Below, one piece after another: positions 1-12,905 of a stretch of DNA of 64,000 bases. The DNA is from Linum tenue. Its lineage: Eukaryota; Streptophyta; Magnoliopsida; Malpighiales; Linaceae. Position numbers and translations under genes: made by a program. Position 1 is the stretch's first letter. Each line of letters starts with the position of its first letter. The notes beneath the pieces were generated by a model. That model was given only the letters and a program-made list of their open reading frames with translations. It was not told where the DNA came from and ran no database searches. Where the stretch lies: assembly GCA_946122785.1 (NCBI GenBank), contig CAMGYJ010000003.1, positions 32,133,811 through 32,197,810 on the forward strand, in the 5' to 3' direction.

Positions 1-1935
1 ACCCTGATAAAACTGCAGTCCAACCAACTAACATTTAGAACAAATGACTTTCCAGCAGGATAACACAACTATAAGTATGGGTGGTTCTATCATATTTGAG
101 TAAGAAAATGACATAAGGAAATGATATATAGACCTTGAATGATATACTCTGAGTATGAAAATGATGTCTAGTGGTCGGAGCTAGGGACATGGTACTATAC
201 CTTAAGCCCTTACAGATTAAAATCTAGGTCTTAATTCTATGAAGCTCATATACTAAGATCAATTTTATTAGAAACAATAATCGAAGGTCGTGTTTCATCA
301 AAATACATCAAAAAAATTATGTGCATAATCTTAGTGTTTAGGGCAAGGACTGAAAACCCTTAACGTACCGGGGGTTCGACTAAACCAGTAGGCACTATGT
401 AGTGTTGTGAAACGACTGAATCACGGTTAACCACAGTTTTCGCATAAAATACCCTCCTGCCGACTTTTTCGGTACAACCTCTGATGAGGTTTTATAATCC
501 TTGGTTTAGGGTCTATGATTTAAATAGTTAAGACCTAGAGTTCACTCGTCAAGGGTTAGAATATAGTGTCTCGTCTCGAAATCAGGTTAATTCAAAGTCT
601 AGATTGCCATTTCTTACCAAGGGTATGAGTTACCTTTTGATTTTACTCAAAATATGATAGAAAACACTACACACACACATACTGGTATACTACAGGAGTA
701 TAGTATACTGGTATACTCCAAGAGTATAGTATACTCCACATGATCTAGACATTACATGTACTTTGTTGAGCTCCAATCAATCTCAATGGTCAATTATAAT
801 TTTCCATTAAATTAAACTTTGGGTTTGAGTTTAGAGAATCGGGGCCTAGGGTTTATCCATTAGAGGTTAGGGTAGAGTATCATACCCCAAACTCGGTTAA
901 AAATCATGGTCTAGATAGAGATATCTCACGAAGAGTACCTGAAGTATAATATACTCCAGGAGTACACCAGTCTGACCCATATATATGTGGTTGTGTGTGC
1001 ACATATATATTTAATATTGTAATTTGATATGCAATATTCGAATAAATGATATTTGGATTGCGGTTTTAAGATTATCCTCCATTTATAAGATAGACTACCA
1101 TTATTATTGAAGTCAAAATAAAATAATAATAAATGATAATCAAAGATCCAACATTAAAAATGCTTAAGAAAGACTAGTCATTTGATTTTCAGAATTTTGC
1201 CTCTTGTATGTTTTTTTTATAAATAAATGCAACAAATTTGTTTAGTCTTATTGGTTATGACTCTTGTCCTTGTTAGAAGAGACCCGGGTTCAAATCTTGA
1301 CACTGATATTTTTTTCAAATAAAAAAATAAACAATTGCAATGACGAAAGTACCCTTCCTACTTTCACTCTCGTTGCAGAAAATTTGAAATGGAAGAAAGT
1401 TGAGTCATGAATCTCCATCATATATCTTATAGATTAATCGTTTTTTTTTTCAAAAATTTATTCAATACATGCATTTGAGCTGGGCCCTCAAATCTCATAT
1501 CATCCACAATTACTCATTTTAAATCTCAACTAAAAGGTGAGATTCTTCCTTTGAGATTGTGGGCTTTAATTTCTTCCACTTTTAGCTCATAAAGTGATTT
1601 TTTCTTTTCTTTAAAATTTTTGAATGGCTACAACCAAACAAGACATTGTTCCAATCATCCAATTCTTACAATCTTTGTATTTACAATAGATGTATTCATC
1701 AAATACACATATTTGAAGAATCTCAACTTCCAAACGACCCCTTAGGTGAGAAGAGAGTGGAGCAAGAATGTCAGAGCGTCGATTTTTAATGAAGTTAAAG
1801 TTGAGAGCGTAAATAGAGCGGGTGATATTATATTATTAATAATTATTTTTAAATATATTTAAAAAGATTATTCAACAGTATCGTTTATAGTGGAAACTTA
1901 AAACTGCCACCTCCATTCAAAAATCCCAGCATCTA
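1..1935. other. Gene-less AT-rich stretch at the window start
   Basis: I see no supported coding exon here. The stretch holds the tandem palindromic TATACTC repeat listed separately, a CA/TA-rich patch around 985-1020, and a fragment near 1720-1742 that resembles the TTTGGNCGTTTGG-type end of a Harbinger-like MITE (reverse complement of CCAAACGACCCC). No partner terminus was found for that fragment. Confidence 0.6.
681..739. repeat. Tandem 26-bp repeat of hairpin-forming TATACTC units
   Basis: Two direct copies (681-706 and 707-732) of a 26-bp unit differ at two positions and are followed by a partial third. Each unit is nearly self-complementary: TATACTC, a 3-nt loop, then GAGTATA in the second copy. 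A related short motif recurs near 943-965. The origin is unknown; it may be the subterminal part of a MITE. Confidence 0.7.
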
Positions 1936-1939
1936 GAGT

Positions 1940-4900
1940 GATTTTCGGTGAGCTGACGTGGCTGATAGTTTATCCAGCGGTTTCCCCACTGGTTTCTTTC
2001 GTGCGCCTCCCAAACTTCCTCTTCTTCGCCTCACTTTCTCCGCTGCTGAAAACCAAAAGCCCACTTCCGTCAAAGGAGTCTCCATAACCGCCGTTCAACC
2101 GAGTCTTCGTGGTAATTTCCTCACTTGCAATTGGATTAGCCAGCAAAGCTTGCCTCCATTCCCCTTCCTCCCCTGAAATCCATTTGCTTTCCCCGCAACA
2201 AACCCCAAATCATTCATCAGATCCTTTTCTTCCGCCCATCCTCTTCGTCTCCCTGCCGATTCTTTTCCCCATTCTGTACCCAAAACGTACCTCTACCCCA
2301 CTTAACCGATACTGCTCCTCACCAGTAATTCACCGTCGGTGGTGGTTTCGATATTGTGGAAGATCTGCTTGGCAGCTGGGTCACTTTCAACCAGTCATAG
2401 TTCCACTCCGTTCCCTCTTTGCCGTTGTCGTCGGCGGCGGACAATTGGTCTCCCTTTGGGTAAGTCATTTCGAGGGTTTTATGTAATTATGAGTTTGCCT
2501 GCTTTCAAATTATTGAATACCTACACAACCATTTGAATTACCTCTTCTTTATTGACCTCGCAATTGTGATTGTGCAATCGGTCATACAGCAGTGGGTCGG
2601 GTTTAGGTCTGGGGCCGGGTCAAAATTCCCCCTGCATATTTCCAGCAGTGGGAGTTCTTCAAACAGCCTAATCGACATTGGCCGTCAGAGTCTCCCTGTT
2701 GCATTCGGTCATACAGTAGTGGGTAGCTGCTATATTCCATTTTTCCTTACTCAATCTCTAGACCATCACCTCCAGTCGTGATGCTGCCGCTGCGGGCATC
2801 AGTGTCCCCCTTTCGACTACTCCTACAGAAGTGGGTTAAAAGTCGCGATGAGGTGAATATCATGTGTGTTTTCCCGGGTTTTAAATTTTGCGAGGTTAGT
2901 AAAATTATGAAGTTTATATCATCTTGTCAAACTGTAGTTTGATTAATTCGTTACTGTTCCAGTGGACTTGAGCTACCCAATCGCCATGGTGTAGATTAGT
3001 GGTATAATGGTCATATTCTTTGAACTACAGAGTTATGCATAGCCGGTTATTCGAGGGTAAACCCTTTCCTGCAACTAATTATGTTTGCTACTGGGTATGT
3101 TTTGTTCTTAGTTTGAGTTGTACTGCTTCAATATATCTTGTAAGGTTACCTTTCTTATGAATGCCTAATGTTTCGCACTTGCTTAACTATTAAAAATGTT
3201 GTGGCGATGAACTTTTAGTTGTACTGCCGGAATCTATCTGCACATTTATAATTTTTTATATTTTTGTGCTTAGAAAAATTATGATCTTTATATCATTTGA
3301 CAGAGTGCATAATTTGATTAATTGATATATGCATGTTCGGGCTTACATGACTGCATATTTGAGAACGAAATTGCTTTTGGCATCTAGGGTGTACTGTGAT
3401 GTTGAAGCCAACTCCTGATCTTCGCATAATAATTCCCTAGACCTGATGGGTAATTTAATGCTTCTTCTTTTTGGTTGGTATCTATTCATATGTCATCATC
3501 AGGAGCAGCTTTGAACTATATGATTGTTTTCCATTGCGAGCATATGGTGTCAATTCCATTCGGTCTTTTTATGATGGTTCTTGAAGTTTGGCACCAACCT
3601 TGTCTCTCTTCATATTAAGGATCACTTGGGGTAGTGTTTAAAATTAGATCGCTTTCTTAGTTTGTTCCTGCAAGGGATATGTTTGCGTATCAATTTTGAG
3701 GGTTTATACCTGGTGGTGTGATTCTAATTGTAATCCCTGTTTCACCCCCACCTAAAAGCACAAGTGATTGGTTCAAATAAAGAGCTAACCAACCCTCTTG
3801 GTTGGATCTCAAATATGTAGACATCCATCCAGCTGCCACACTAGAACGTCAATGGCCACATCCCCATTTCCAAACCAAACCCAAGCGTCGTTTTAATTCT
3901 CAATCCTGAATAAACCGTTCTCCAATCAGGTTAGTTTGAGTTTGAATATAAATGGTGTTAGCTTCCAGTTTGTGATTCTAGGTTCATAATTGGCCTTTTT
4001 ATTTTTGTAAGGGGTTGTTCGAACAGAGTCTGAAAGCATAGTTGTTGTCAAAGCGTTGGTGCCTGGTGGGGGTTCTTAGCAGTTGAGACGCTTCCAATCT
4101 TCGCTCTTCCTTAACGTCCAATCGAAGTCGCCAGTGGATTTTGCAGTTTATCTTCAAGGTCACAATTTGGTGAACCCATTGGGGGAGAAGTTCATATTAG
4201 GGTGTGCTTGGGAAATCAGTTTGATAGCTTCCACTATTTTGTATGCAATCGACAATCCAACCTCAGATCCTCGATTAGCGCCAGTCTCCTACATCCACGT
4301 CAAGCCTCGCTTCCCTGTATTCCCTCTGCAGTTGAGATTCCAAGTAAGGTTTCAGTTCCCAATTTTATCTTCTGTTTGAGGCTTGCAGGGTGCATCAAAA
4401 TAAAATAGTGGCGGGAGTTAGGGATTGCACTCCACTTTTAGGGATACAATATTGGGATTTAAACCCAGTTGGGAAAATCAGACTTTCATTGAGAATGTCA
4501 TACCTCGCAGCCTTGTCCCCTTTCATGTTTATTAGCACGTATGAAACTGTTTCCTATCCTATGTGTTATTAGAGGTCGTAAAAATCGTTTCCCAAATTCC
4601 GTTTCTCCATTTTTCCAAACCTTCTCCTCACGTAGCCACATAGTATATTCCCCGAACCAGTAGCTATCGTTTTCATTTGTTCAATTTCTTAAATAGGTAT
4701 TGCAAATCCTAAAATGCAAAGTAGGTATGACATAATCAGACTTTATTGGATCTTTAATTTGCTTTCAATAAAGCTGGCTTATTCTAGGTGTTTGGGCCAT
4801 CCATGTACCTGTTCCATAAAATTTTCTTCTCCTACTGCACTGTTTCATTGTTGCTGCCTACTTACGTTCCAGTTAATAAACAAGAGGGTAAGTAACTAGA

Positions 4901-5342
4901 AAAATATAGGGCCAGGTAAGTATATTTTCGCAGCTGAGTACTCATTTAGTTATCAGAGGCCACAAATAAAGTGTAGGCAAAACAACAAGATGGGGCTTCC
5001 CTTGCTTACAGATGAGTTATGATGAAACCTTTTCTTATATTGGGTATTGCATACTGTTGTTTTTTTTTATTACCCAGTTCATGCGACCCTTGATTCCATA
5101 TTTATAACTAGATGACTATTTCATAGTTAATTGTGATGCTTTGGTTCTATTTATCAGTAAACCAATCAAGGTCGGATTGTGGGGCAGAATTATGACTCAG
5201 TTAGATGACATCATTGACACTCTTGGAAATTCCAGAATTGTCTTGGTCACTGACAGTTAAAAAATGGAAATGGTATTCGAATCATACCTGGTACATCAAC
5301 ATTTTTTGAAGCATTGATATGAAAGTTGCTACTTTCTTCACT
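1940..5342 (+). other. Possible plus-strand noncoding transcription unit
   Basis: From about 1940 the composition changes abruptly to a GC- and CT-rich block, like a plant 5' UTR or first exon. A strong GTAAGT splice donor begins at 2460. Downstream sequence is AT-rich with T-rich tracts, like introns, and has short GC-richer islands such as 4060-4330 that could be exons. No reading frame longer than about 125 codons is present, and none matches a family I recognise. The in-frame starts offered there are non-ATG or lie out of context. It could be a long noncoding RNA, a decayed gene, or gene pieces captured by a Helitron. This is inference from composition and splice-like sites only. Confidence 0.3.
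2573..2840 (+). repeat. Degenerate direct repeats around a CATACAGNAGTGGGT core
   Basis: Copies of a CGGTCATACAG-AGTGGGT motif start near 2578 and 2706, about 128 bp apart. A weaker third copy (CTACAGAAGTGGGTT) lies near 2823. They lie in the GC-richer part of the putative noncoding unit. Their function is unknown. Confidence 0.5.
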
Positions 5343-5350
5343 TCACTAAT

Positions 5351-5381
5351 ACTAGTAAGGAAGCCCGCGCTACGCGACGGG
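5351..5381 (-). mobile_element. Helitron-like 3' terminus (minus orientation)
   Basis: Read on the minus strand, the segment ends in CTAGT, preceded a few bases upstream by a GC-rich stem-loop (CCCG-CGCGTAGCGCGGG type, plus positions 5363-5380). This is the layout of plant Helitron 3' ends. The other end, expected to the right, was not found, so element length is unknown. The base after CTAGT is A rather than the usual T, which weakens the call. Confidence 0.4.
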
Positions 5382-8300
5382 GAAAGACGAATGGAAAATG
5401 GTCTTTGAGATGTTCAAGTCTGACTTAGTTTTGATCCCACGATGAAACTAAATAGCCTACAAAAGACACCATGGGGCCTTCAAAGAACAATAACATAAGT
5501 AGGGTACAAAAAAGATGATGTGTGCATTGGTCTTTCCCCATCTCTTTAAGAAAGTGAAAATGATATGCAAGTATCCAACTAATTGAACAAAATTCAGAAA
5601 ATAGAGGGGATAGAATCCAAACCCACCAGATGGATTGTGTGTTCACTTCACAAAATTCAGAATGGGCAATCTGTGAAACACCTGGATGTAAAACCACTGC
5701 GATTATGATGTTATTAGACAAAAAAATGAACCATCGAGGGTAATACGGAATCATTAGCTTGGTTTCGAGCTCGTAAAGGCTACACATAAAATATGTCAAT
5801 GTTGATATACTAAGGTTCAAAAATGTTGTTTCCAATTCCAATACAGATGTCAGTAACTACGACACTTAACTAAATATCTCTTGAGCTTTTCTTAACCTTT
5901 AACCCGTTGGATGGTATCGAGCTATGACCAAATGCCGATTCTGCTACTTAAAAGAAAGAGGTATCAGGACGACAATCTATTTAGGAAAGCTGGTGTAAAT
6001 AAATTGAGTTAAGAAATTAGAATTGTTTCTGCAAGTGCATAAAAGAGAAAGAACGGGGCTGAAAATACTCTTTTCCTTTTCTTTTTCTGGTCTGCATCCT
6101 TGGGTGCTGCTGTTTGCTGTGGGAGAGACCCGTTTCGGTTTCTGTTCCGCATCTTTGGATGCTGCTGTTTGCTGAGTCTTTGTTATTGGTTTTATTTAGC
6201 TTCTGCAGCTGGTGGGAGTGCAGAGAGAGGAAACAAAGATTGAAACAAAGCAATAAATTTAAACTTAGCAATAAGAAACAAAGATTTGCCAAAGCAAGAA
6301 ATTAAAACACACTAATGGTTGAGAGTGCAGAGAGAGGAAAAACAAAGATTGAATAACAACTGAGTAAAGAAAGTAGACAAAGCAAGAAAATCCAAATCCA
6401 AATTTCCCAAAAAGAAAAAAAACACTTGGTTTCTAAGTGTTGAAGCAAGAGGGAAATAAATCCAAACCAAAGGGCCAAACCCAAAACAAATTTCCTAACC
6501 AGCAATTACCAATAACTCAAACATAGAGAAATAAACAACTGTAAGCTACAGAGCTGAGTGGTTTAAGCTAATGAAACTCACCTGCCTCGAACATCGCAAG
6601 TCCCTCCTATGCAGGCTTGTTGGGACACCGAAATTGTGCTAAAATTGCAGGACCTGGACGTTTGGGTGAGTGGCGCCCTTTCAGAAGATTATTTGCAAGG
6701 AAATTTGTCTCACTTGGTTGGTAAATGATCCCTACAAATGGCTTCCTCTCAACCTAACATTACTAATCTTCGGAGACCATTTTCTATTCTCTTTGTTCCC
6801 TGGGTCTTACATTGTTCTATTGGTGTTTTCACGTCCAAATTGCAATTCTTATAAACAACTATATTTGCATAGTTTTGTAAATTTCATCCTAAATAAGCAA
6901 TGCACTTTGTCATTATTAAAGCAAAATCACAACCCTACTTTGGTTAATTAAGCCATAATGCAATAAAAGTAAGAGCAGAAACAACTATCTGTAAGTTAAC
7001 AAATTCTGGTATGAATACAAGCTTACTTTGTTTAATCCTAGTATGTCTTCTTTTTCTAGAACGGTTAATTGTATTCGAGATTGCCATATTTATAAAAGCT
7101 ATTTTCAACATCAAAGACTGCGTTCAAGTAATTTGCCGAAGCTAGGAAAAACAATTGCTAATCCGAATTCTTAAACTCCAAACTAATTAGTGAATTACCT
7201 AAATTCAGACCAGTCAATAAGCAACATAATGCTATCACACAACACAAAAAACTGAGTCACAAAGCATATAAATAAACATTATAAGTTTGAAGGTCCAAAA
7301 CTCTTTCAACTCAGAAGCAATTGATCTAAAACCAGCTTAGATGATACCAACGAATAATGAATATGCCTCACTGTACTTGGAACTATAAACTATATAATAG
7401 TTATAAACTAAAAAAAACTAACTATAACACAGCAGAACCTAGAACCCCTACAGCGAGAACTGGCATTCTGAAGTGAAAATGTGAAAACAGAATACAAAAT
7501 TCCCATGCAAAGAATATCAAATGGCAGATAACTAAAGCAAAATTAGGAAGAATTGGCAATACTTGCATGAATTCAAGCTTGATTACTATCCTAACTAACC
7601 TCATATTGTACCCAGAGGGAAACGTATTTTCAAACAGGAAAGTGTTACTGAGCTAACCAGCACAATTAAGGAATAATTTTAATCTATACAACATCAACCT
7701 TCGGTAGCTGATATTTACAATGATTAAAGTTAAGCACTGTGGCGCACTAATGCACCGAAAGGTCTTCTCTCCTCTCCTTTGTAGGTAATGTTTAATTACT
7801 TTATGTCGCATGGTCATGCAATTACGTTGTGTGTGCTTCTCCAATAGTTATTTGTGAAAGACTATTCAAAGTGAGGCCACTGCAACATGGCTTCTCATAT
7901 ATTGTGATTGAATGATGTGGGTAACTAAAAGAAACTATTATGAGTAAGAAGAGAAGAAACTGAACAAAGAAAATGAAGCTCATCACTTACTTGTTGCTTT
8001 CAATCTGACAAAGTCAAGTTCCCATCGAAACCAGCAGTGTTCTTCCAAGGGCGCAATGTTTAGCTTTCATTGTATTAACAATAGTTACAGATCGTCACCT
8101 ATTGGTACAAAAAAAATGAAACACTAAATTGAGAACCCATACCGGCAAACAAAGTAACCAAAAAATCCGTATTAAAAGGAGCAGACAAATTAAGCTAAAA
8201 TACCCAGCAACTTGCCTGTCAGCTTACAAAGATGTTATGTTCATATTTAACGGCAAGTATCGTATTCTGAATTGCAAAATAATGTACAGTTAATGTTTTA

Positions 8301-11300
8301 GCTCTGGATTGCCAAATCGAACCTAAGGAACTTGTATTTCCTAGTAACGCACTAAGAAATAGAACACAAAAGTACAGTAAGCCAACAATCCCTCTAAAAC
8401 TATTTTCTAGTTGCAGATAAAGTAATTGAAACTGCTTAGCAGCTGACGATATAGAGAGAAGAGAAATACAACATAAAATGAGAGTACACGAAAAGCAGGA
8501 ACATAATATACACCATTGTTTACCTGATAGTTCTTGATCTCACTAAGCTCGAAGTGACAACCTAAGAATCAGGCCAAGCACCAAAATCAGGCATTGGAGA
8601 GCACATACAAAGCTTTCCAGTTGACAGCAGTTATAAGGTATAACATATCAGGAAATTACAGTTTACAAAAAACAGCAAGTAAGAAGCAACAGGTAAATCA
8701 TTCAACTGAAGGAGACGATCCGGCCTGTCAACGATAATGATTGCAATTTCTAGCCAGGTAAAGGATCCTTCCCTGGACACTTTCATGGATGCATATCAGA
8801 TATCTACCTCGTCAACATCATTCTGGGGCGAATGAAATACTGTAAAAAAAATACCATACAGAGCTCACATATGAGAAATTCAATAACCTGTGTATCCACC
8901 CTAACCTCTACAATGGATATAACTTCGGAAGGTTGGTCATTAATATGCCCATTTATTCGAAATACCCATCGAATTCATTCAGAACACCAATCGAATCTAC
9001 TTAAAAATCCAAACAAACTGAACCTTTCGTGTCTCAATAAGATGAACACTCCAGTGTTAGCTTGTTCACTCATAACTCATAAGGCATACGAAAATAACGA
9101 AATTATGGGTAGGCTATCACACAAAAGGCTTAGGGAACATCCACAACACTTCACAACAGGAACTTGAACTCATATCATATAATCCACCTAATTGACAACA
9201 GGCAGGATCTCTAAGAATTTGGTATGTTCATGGCACATGTTGGCTATCTTACAAAGGTTGCCTGCCTGGAGTCACATGACATTTGTTGCACGTCTAAGAT
9301 GAAGTTGTAGAGCCTAACTGGGGTCTTGTTGCAGAGTTGCAGTCCCAGTAAGTTCTTTGTCAGCTATCCTTTGAAGAATTATCTCTCTCGATTCATGACT
9401 AAACAATGAAGGTTAGATACCTTCCACCTGAGGTAGTAAGACCTTTCGATGCAATAGGTAGAATCATATCTCCCACTGCACTCCCTAATAAAATGCTCAA
9501 CAAATGGAAGTCATACATAATAAACAAAACAAAGCAAGGTTATTGAAGAAAACACATACGAACTAAATTAAGAAGGAATTGCCAACTTTATGGCCTTTAT
9601 ATTTTGGGACTCGTTAAAGTAAAAGCAGGGAAGAACCATATGAAAATTAGGAAGTTTGCAATTCCAGGCATGTTCGATTCTTAATAGACGCATTTTGGGA
9701 ATGAGATATACTCTGATTGTACTCGAGGAACTGCAAAATAGAGTAGGATTTCTTGAAGAAGCAAATAGGATTCAAGTGATTTAACAAATGGATGGAAAGA
9801 CCAACTAAAACAAAAACAGAAAGATCAGAGTAGAGAAAGGAAGAAAGATAACAATTTGGACTGTTGAAAAAAAAAATACAAAAATTTAGAATAAGGAAAT
9901 CCTAAATCAAGCCAGGTTCAGTGCATGTATACTTTGTCCGAAAACTGATGGCAATCAAAGAATGATAAGCATTTTAAGCTTGGTTGCACCTCCAAACGTC
10001 CACCGTAAAAAATAATGCCGCAAAATATTCTGAAATACAAATCTATCCTTCTCAGTGATACAGGTAAACATTATTGATCATCAGCCTATTTCAAACTCGC
10101 GCGTTTGCAAGTAGGAAATTTGAGTAAAAAAGGGTATATAGTTACAACAAATGGCAAACAGAGATGGCAACAACGGGATCATGAAAGCAAGAATTAACTA
10201 ACAAAGAAACAGCAAGGTCGAACCAATTATCCCCGATCCAAAGTGCCTAACCAATTATCAAGGATGAAAGGAGCACAGCAAAGATGATCGTAATTCTAAG
10301 GGGCTAGGGAAATGGAAGAGGCAAACGTAAGAGCATTGAGAAAGCATTTGTATCATACAACATCTTTCAGGGAGAAGGTAGTAAAACATGTATTTTGTTT
10401 TAAAAATGCGACACAACCGCAGTTCGGAGCTCTATGGTTTTGTATGTTTGTTTTAATAAACAAAGCGATAAAGCATATATACCACAAGTCCCAGACTACG
10501 AAACAAAAGATGATAACGATAATTAGTGCCATATGGAGAATAAAAGATATCAAGATGAGAGGACGATTAAAGGAAAGAGTCGGGATTGATTAGATAGGAA
10601 CTTACTGAGGGAGGTTATGGATTGGTAGAGCTGAAATCCGAAAGAGCCAGTATTGGTCGAGTTTATGATGGCAAATGAAGGATCATTACAGCAGGTTGCA
10701 ACCATATCATATCTGAACAAATAGTAAAACGCAGTTCTATAGTCAACCACAACCAAACGGGTCATGGACTTACAATATAAACCATGCATAAAATAGAAAT
10801 GACCTTATTCACATTTAAAAAAGGATGCAAGATTACAACAGCAGTGAAATTCAATGTGCAATATTGTAGTGATTGGATTGTAGGACACAACAATAAGCAG
10901 GGTAGAGAGGCAACAGAAATGGCGATTAACGAAATGGTGGATATGGAGAAAACCATGAATTTGGCACGTCTAAGGGTTGTGGGGTTTGTGTATCTACTGC
11001 AATTTCTCTAAGAACCGCACAAAAACTTGAAGGTTCGGCAAATGGTAAGTCCAGATAGTTCACGTTAAAAAATGAGGACATTAAATAGTAAACAAACCAC
11101 CACTTGAGATGCCCTGATGTCATGTCGATGAGATTAATGTGCAACCTCATTTGCTCTGACTCACAGGTCAGGCTTCTCTATTGCAAAGCTTCCTTGGTTG
11201 TTTCTACCCTGTCAAGTTCAGAACCACATAAAGAGGAGTAAAGAAAAGCAAAGAAACTAATCCAAGAAACTCAGCAAAGAAACTAATTCAGAACCACATA

Positions 11301-12870
11301 TTCTTCTTACTACCATTCACCTTTTGGCATTCTCCACCACAGCTACAAAATCACCTGCAGAAAAAGAAAATAATCACAGTCAACAAACTATACTATCTTC
11401 TTTTAGAAGAACAAACCATACTGTGAGACCTGAGTTGCTGTAAGTAGTTGGTCACTTTAGTAAGAGAAAAGAGGCAATCATAGCCAGTAAGTTTCCCTGA
11501 GAGATGGATTTACAGCAATTTTATATAGAAATTAGAGCATTGCCTCACCATTTCATGTAAAAAGTGTTCCCAAAGTCTGCATAACTATGATCTATTAATA
11601 TGAGGTATGCTTGGCAGAAGGTATTTTTGTTGCAAAGCAACTAACCAATATGATATAATCTAAAGGCTGTTGTGACATTCTTGTTTGGTTCCAACAAAGC
11701 GAACAGCTAGTTGAAAAAAGCAAAGATTATGAGGGAGAGACATGATGGTAGGCAAAGAAATGTAACTGTAATAAGTAACCGAACAGTAAACTCAATATTA
11801 AAGGTGAACACTAATTTCAAAGTGAACATGTATGAGACAAAACTCATTGCCAATCCTAATTCTACCCACGTCTAAGACTAAATCAAGTAGGGAAAAGAGC
11901 ACATGTAAAGCAACAGTATACCCAATCTGAATTGAATTGTAAACCTCACATAAATGTAGAGGCCAAACCTCAATCGAAGAACATCCAAGAGGCATGAGGA
12001 AAAATTGCAAAGAGAAGAGAAATTTCTCTAACCACTTATGAATTAAATAAGGGAAACACAATGGCTAGGCTATGTAAAAAAACGAAACACCAATACAAAA
12101 GTGAATAACATCCCAGGGGTATTAGTAAAGGCTCTGAGGCAAAGGCATGACGAAAAACTAAGCAAAGTAACTGCAAGCCCAACATTTGAACCAAACAATG
12201 GTTGAGAGTTGTCCGTGTAACACCTGAATCAGTAATCACCTCAGCTTTTACAGGAGTGTGATCTGTCACGTTGCTCCCAAGCGCCACCTTAGAGGGCACG
12301 GAACTCGGTTGTAATGACCAAGCTGGGGCATTCAAGAGAGGATGTTGTCATGGAGCATTTTCTGCAAAAGGAAATTTGAGAGAGTCGTTCAGTACCAAAT
12401 CCAAAAAAGAGTAAAAACGTAAGTATATACACCCAAGTCTAAAAATTAAAATAAAAATTATACAGAATTTTCATTGCTAGCAACCACCACTTAAACAGCT
12501 CCTGTCATGCAACCAGCATACCCTCTTTTAAGAGCTTGGCAGTCAATGTTCTAGATATAGATGTCTAAATCAACTAATAAGGAGCTTACTATACCCAGTG
12601 AACCACTAACATACAGAAGATAAAATAAAACAAACAGAAGAAATTACAAAATGAAATTTGAGGTATTGCAACATGATGTTGTCAAAAACTAATGAAGTTA
12701 AACCATATCTACTTGATATATTAATGTGCAAGCTGAATCGTTGATTCTCAACAATACAATATGCAAAGGATCTTCGGAGGTGGTAGAGAGCAGGCGCTGA
12801 AAGGGAATGGAGAGTAGTGGTTTGGACCGAATCACCCATTCAAATAGCAGCAAATCGACGAAGGGATGAA
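5382..12870. other. Long stretch without recognisable genes
   Basis: No frame here matches a family I know. Several sites read on the minus strand look like splice donors: near 7987 (CAAG|TAAGTG), 8523 (CAG|GTAAAC) and 10604 (CAG|TAAGTT). They lie in AT-rich sequence, so a spliced minus-strand noncoding transcript is possible. The longest frame, 138 codons at 5425-5841 on the minus strand, is hydrophobic with no recognised domain, and I do not treat it as a gene. Confidence 0.4.
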
Positions 12871-12879
12871 AACCCAGTA

Positions 12880-12905
12880 TTCCCCCGACAGTGGGCGCAA
12901 ATGGT
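12880..12905 (-). mobile_element. Possible LTR-retrotransposon primer-binding-site relic
   Basis: On the minus strand the segment reads TTTGCGCCCACTGTCGGGGG. This resembles the GGCGCC-CACTG primer-binding sites found just inside the 5' LTR of many plant Ty3/gypsy elements. An LTR would lie to the right, beginning near 12902, but no second LTR or polyprotein was found. This is a weak, motif-only call. Confidence 0.3.

Noticed and set aside
2985..3065. tRNA-like stretch with a GTAGATTAGTGGTATAATGG start
   Set aside because: It resembles a tRNA 5' half, but no proper B box or cloverleaf with an acceptor stem can be drawn.
5425..5841. 138-codon minus-strand frame
   Set aside because: Hydrophobic, no recognised domain, no splice or promoter support, and it lies next to a Helitron-like end.
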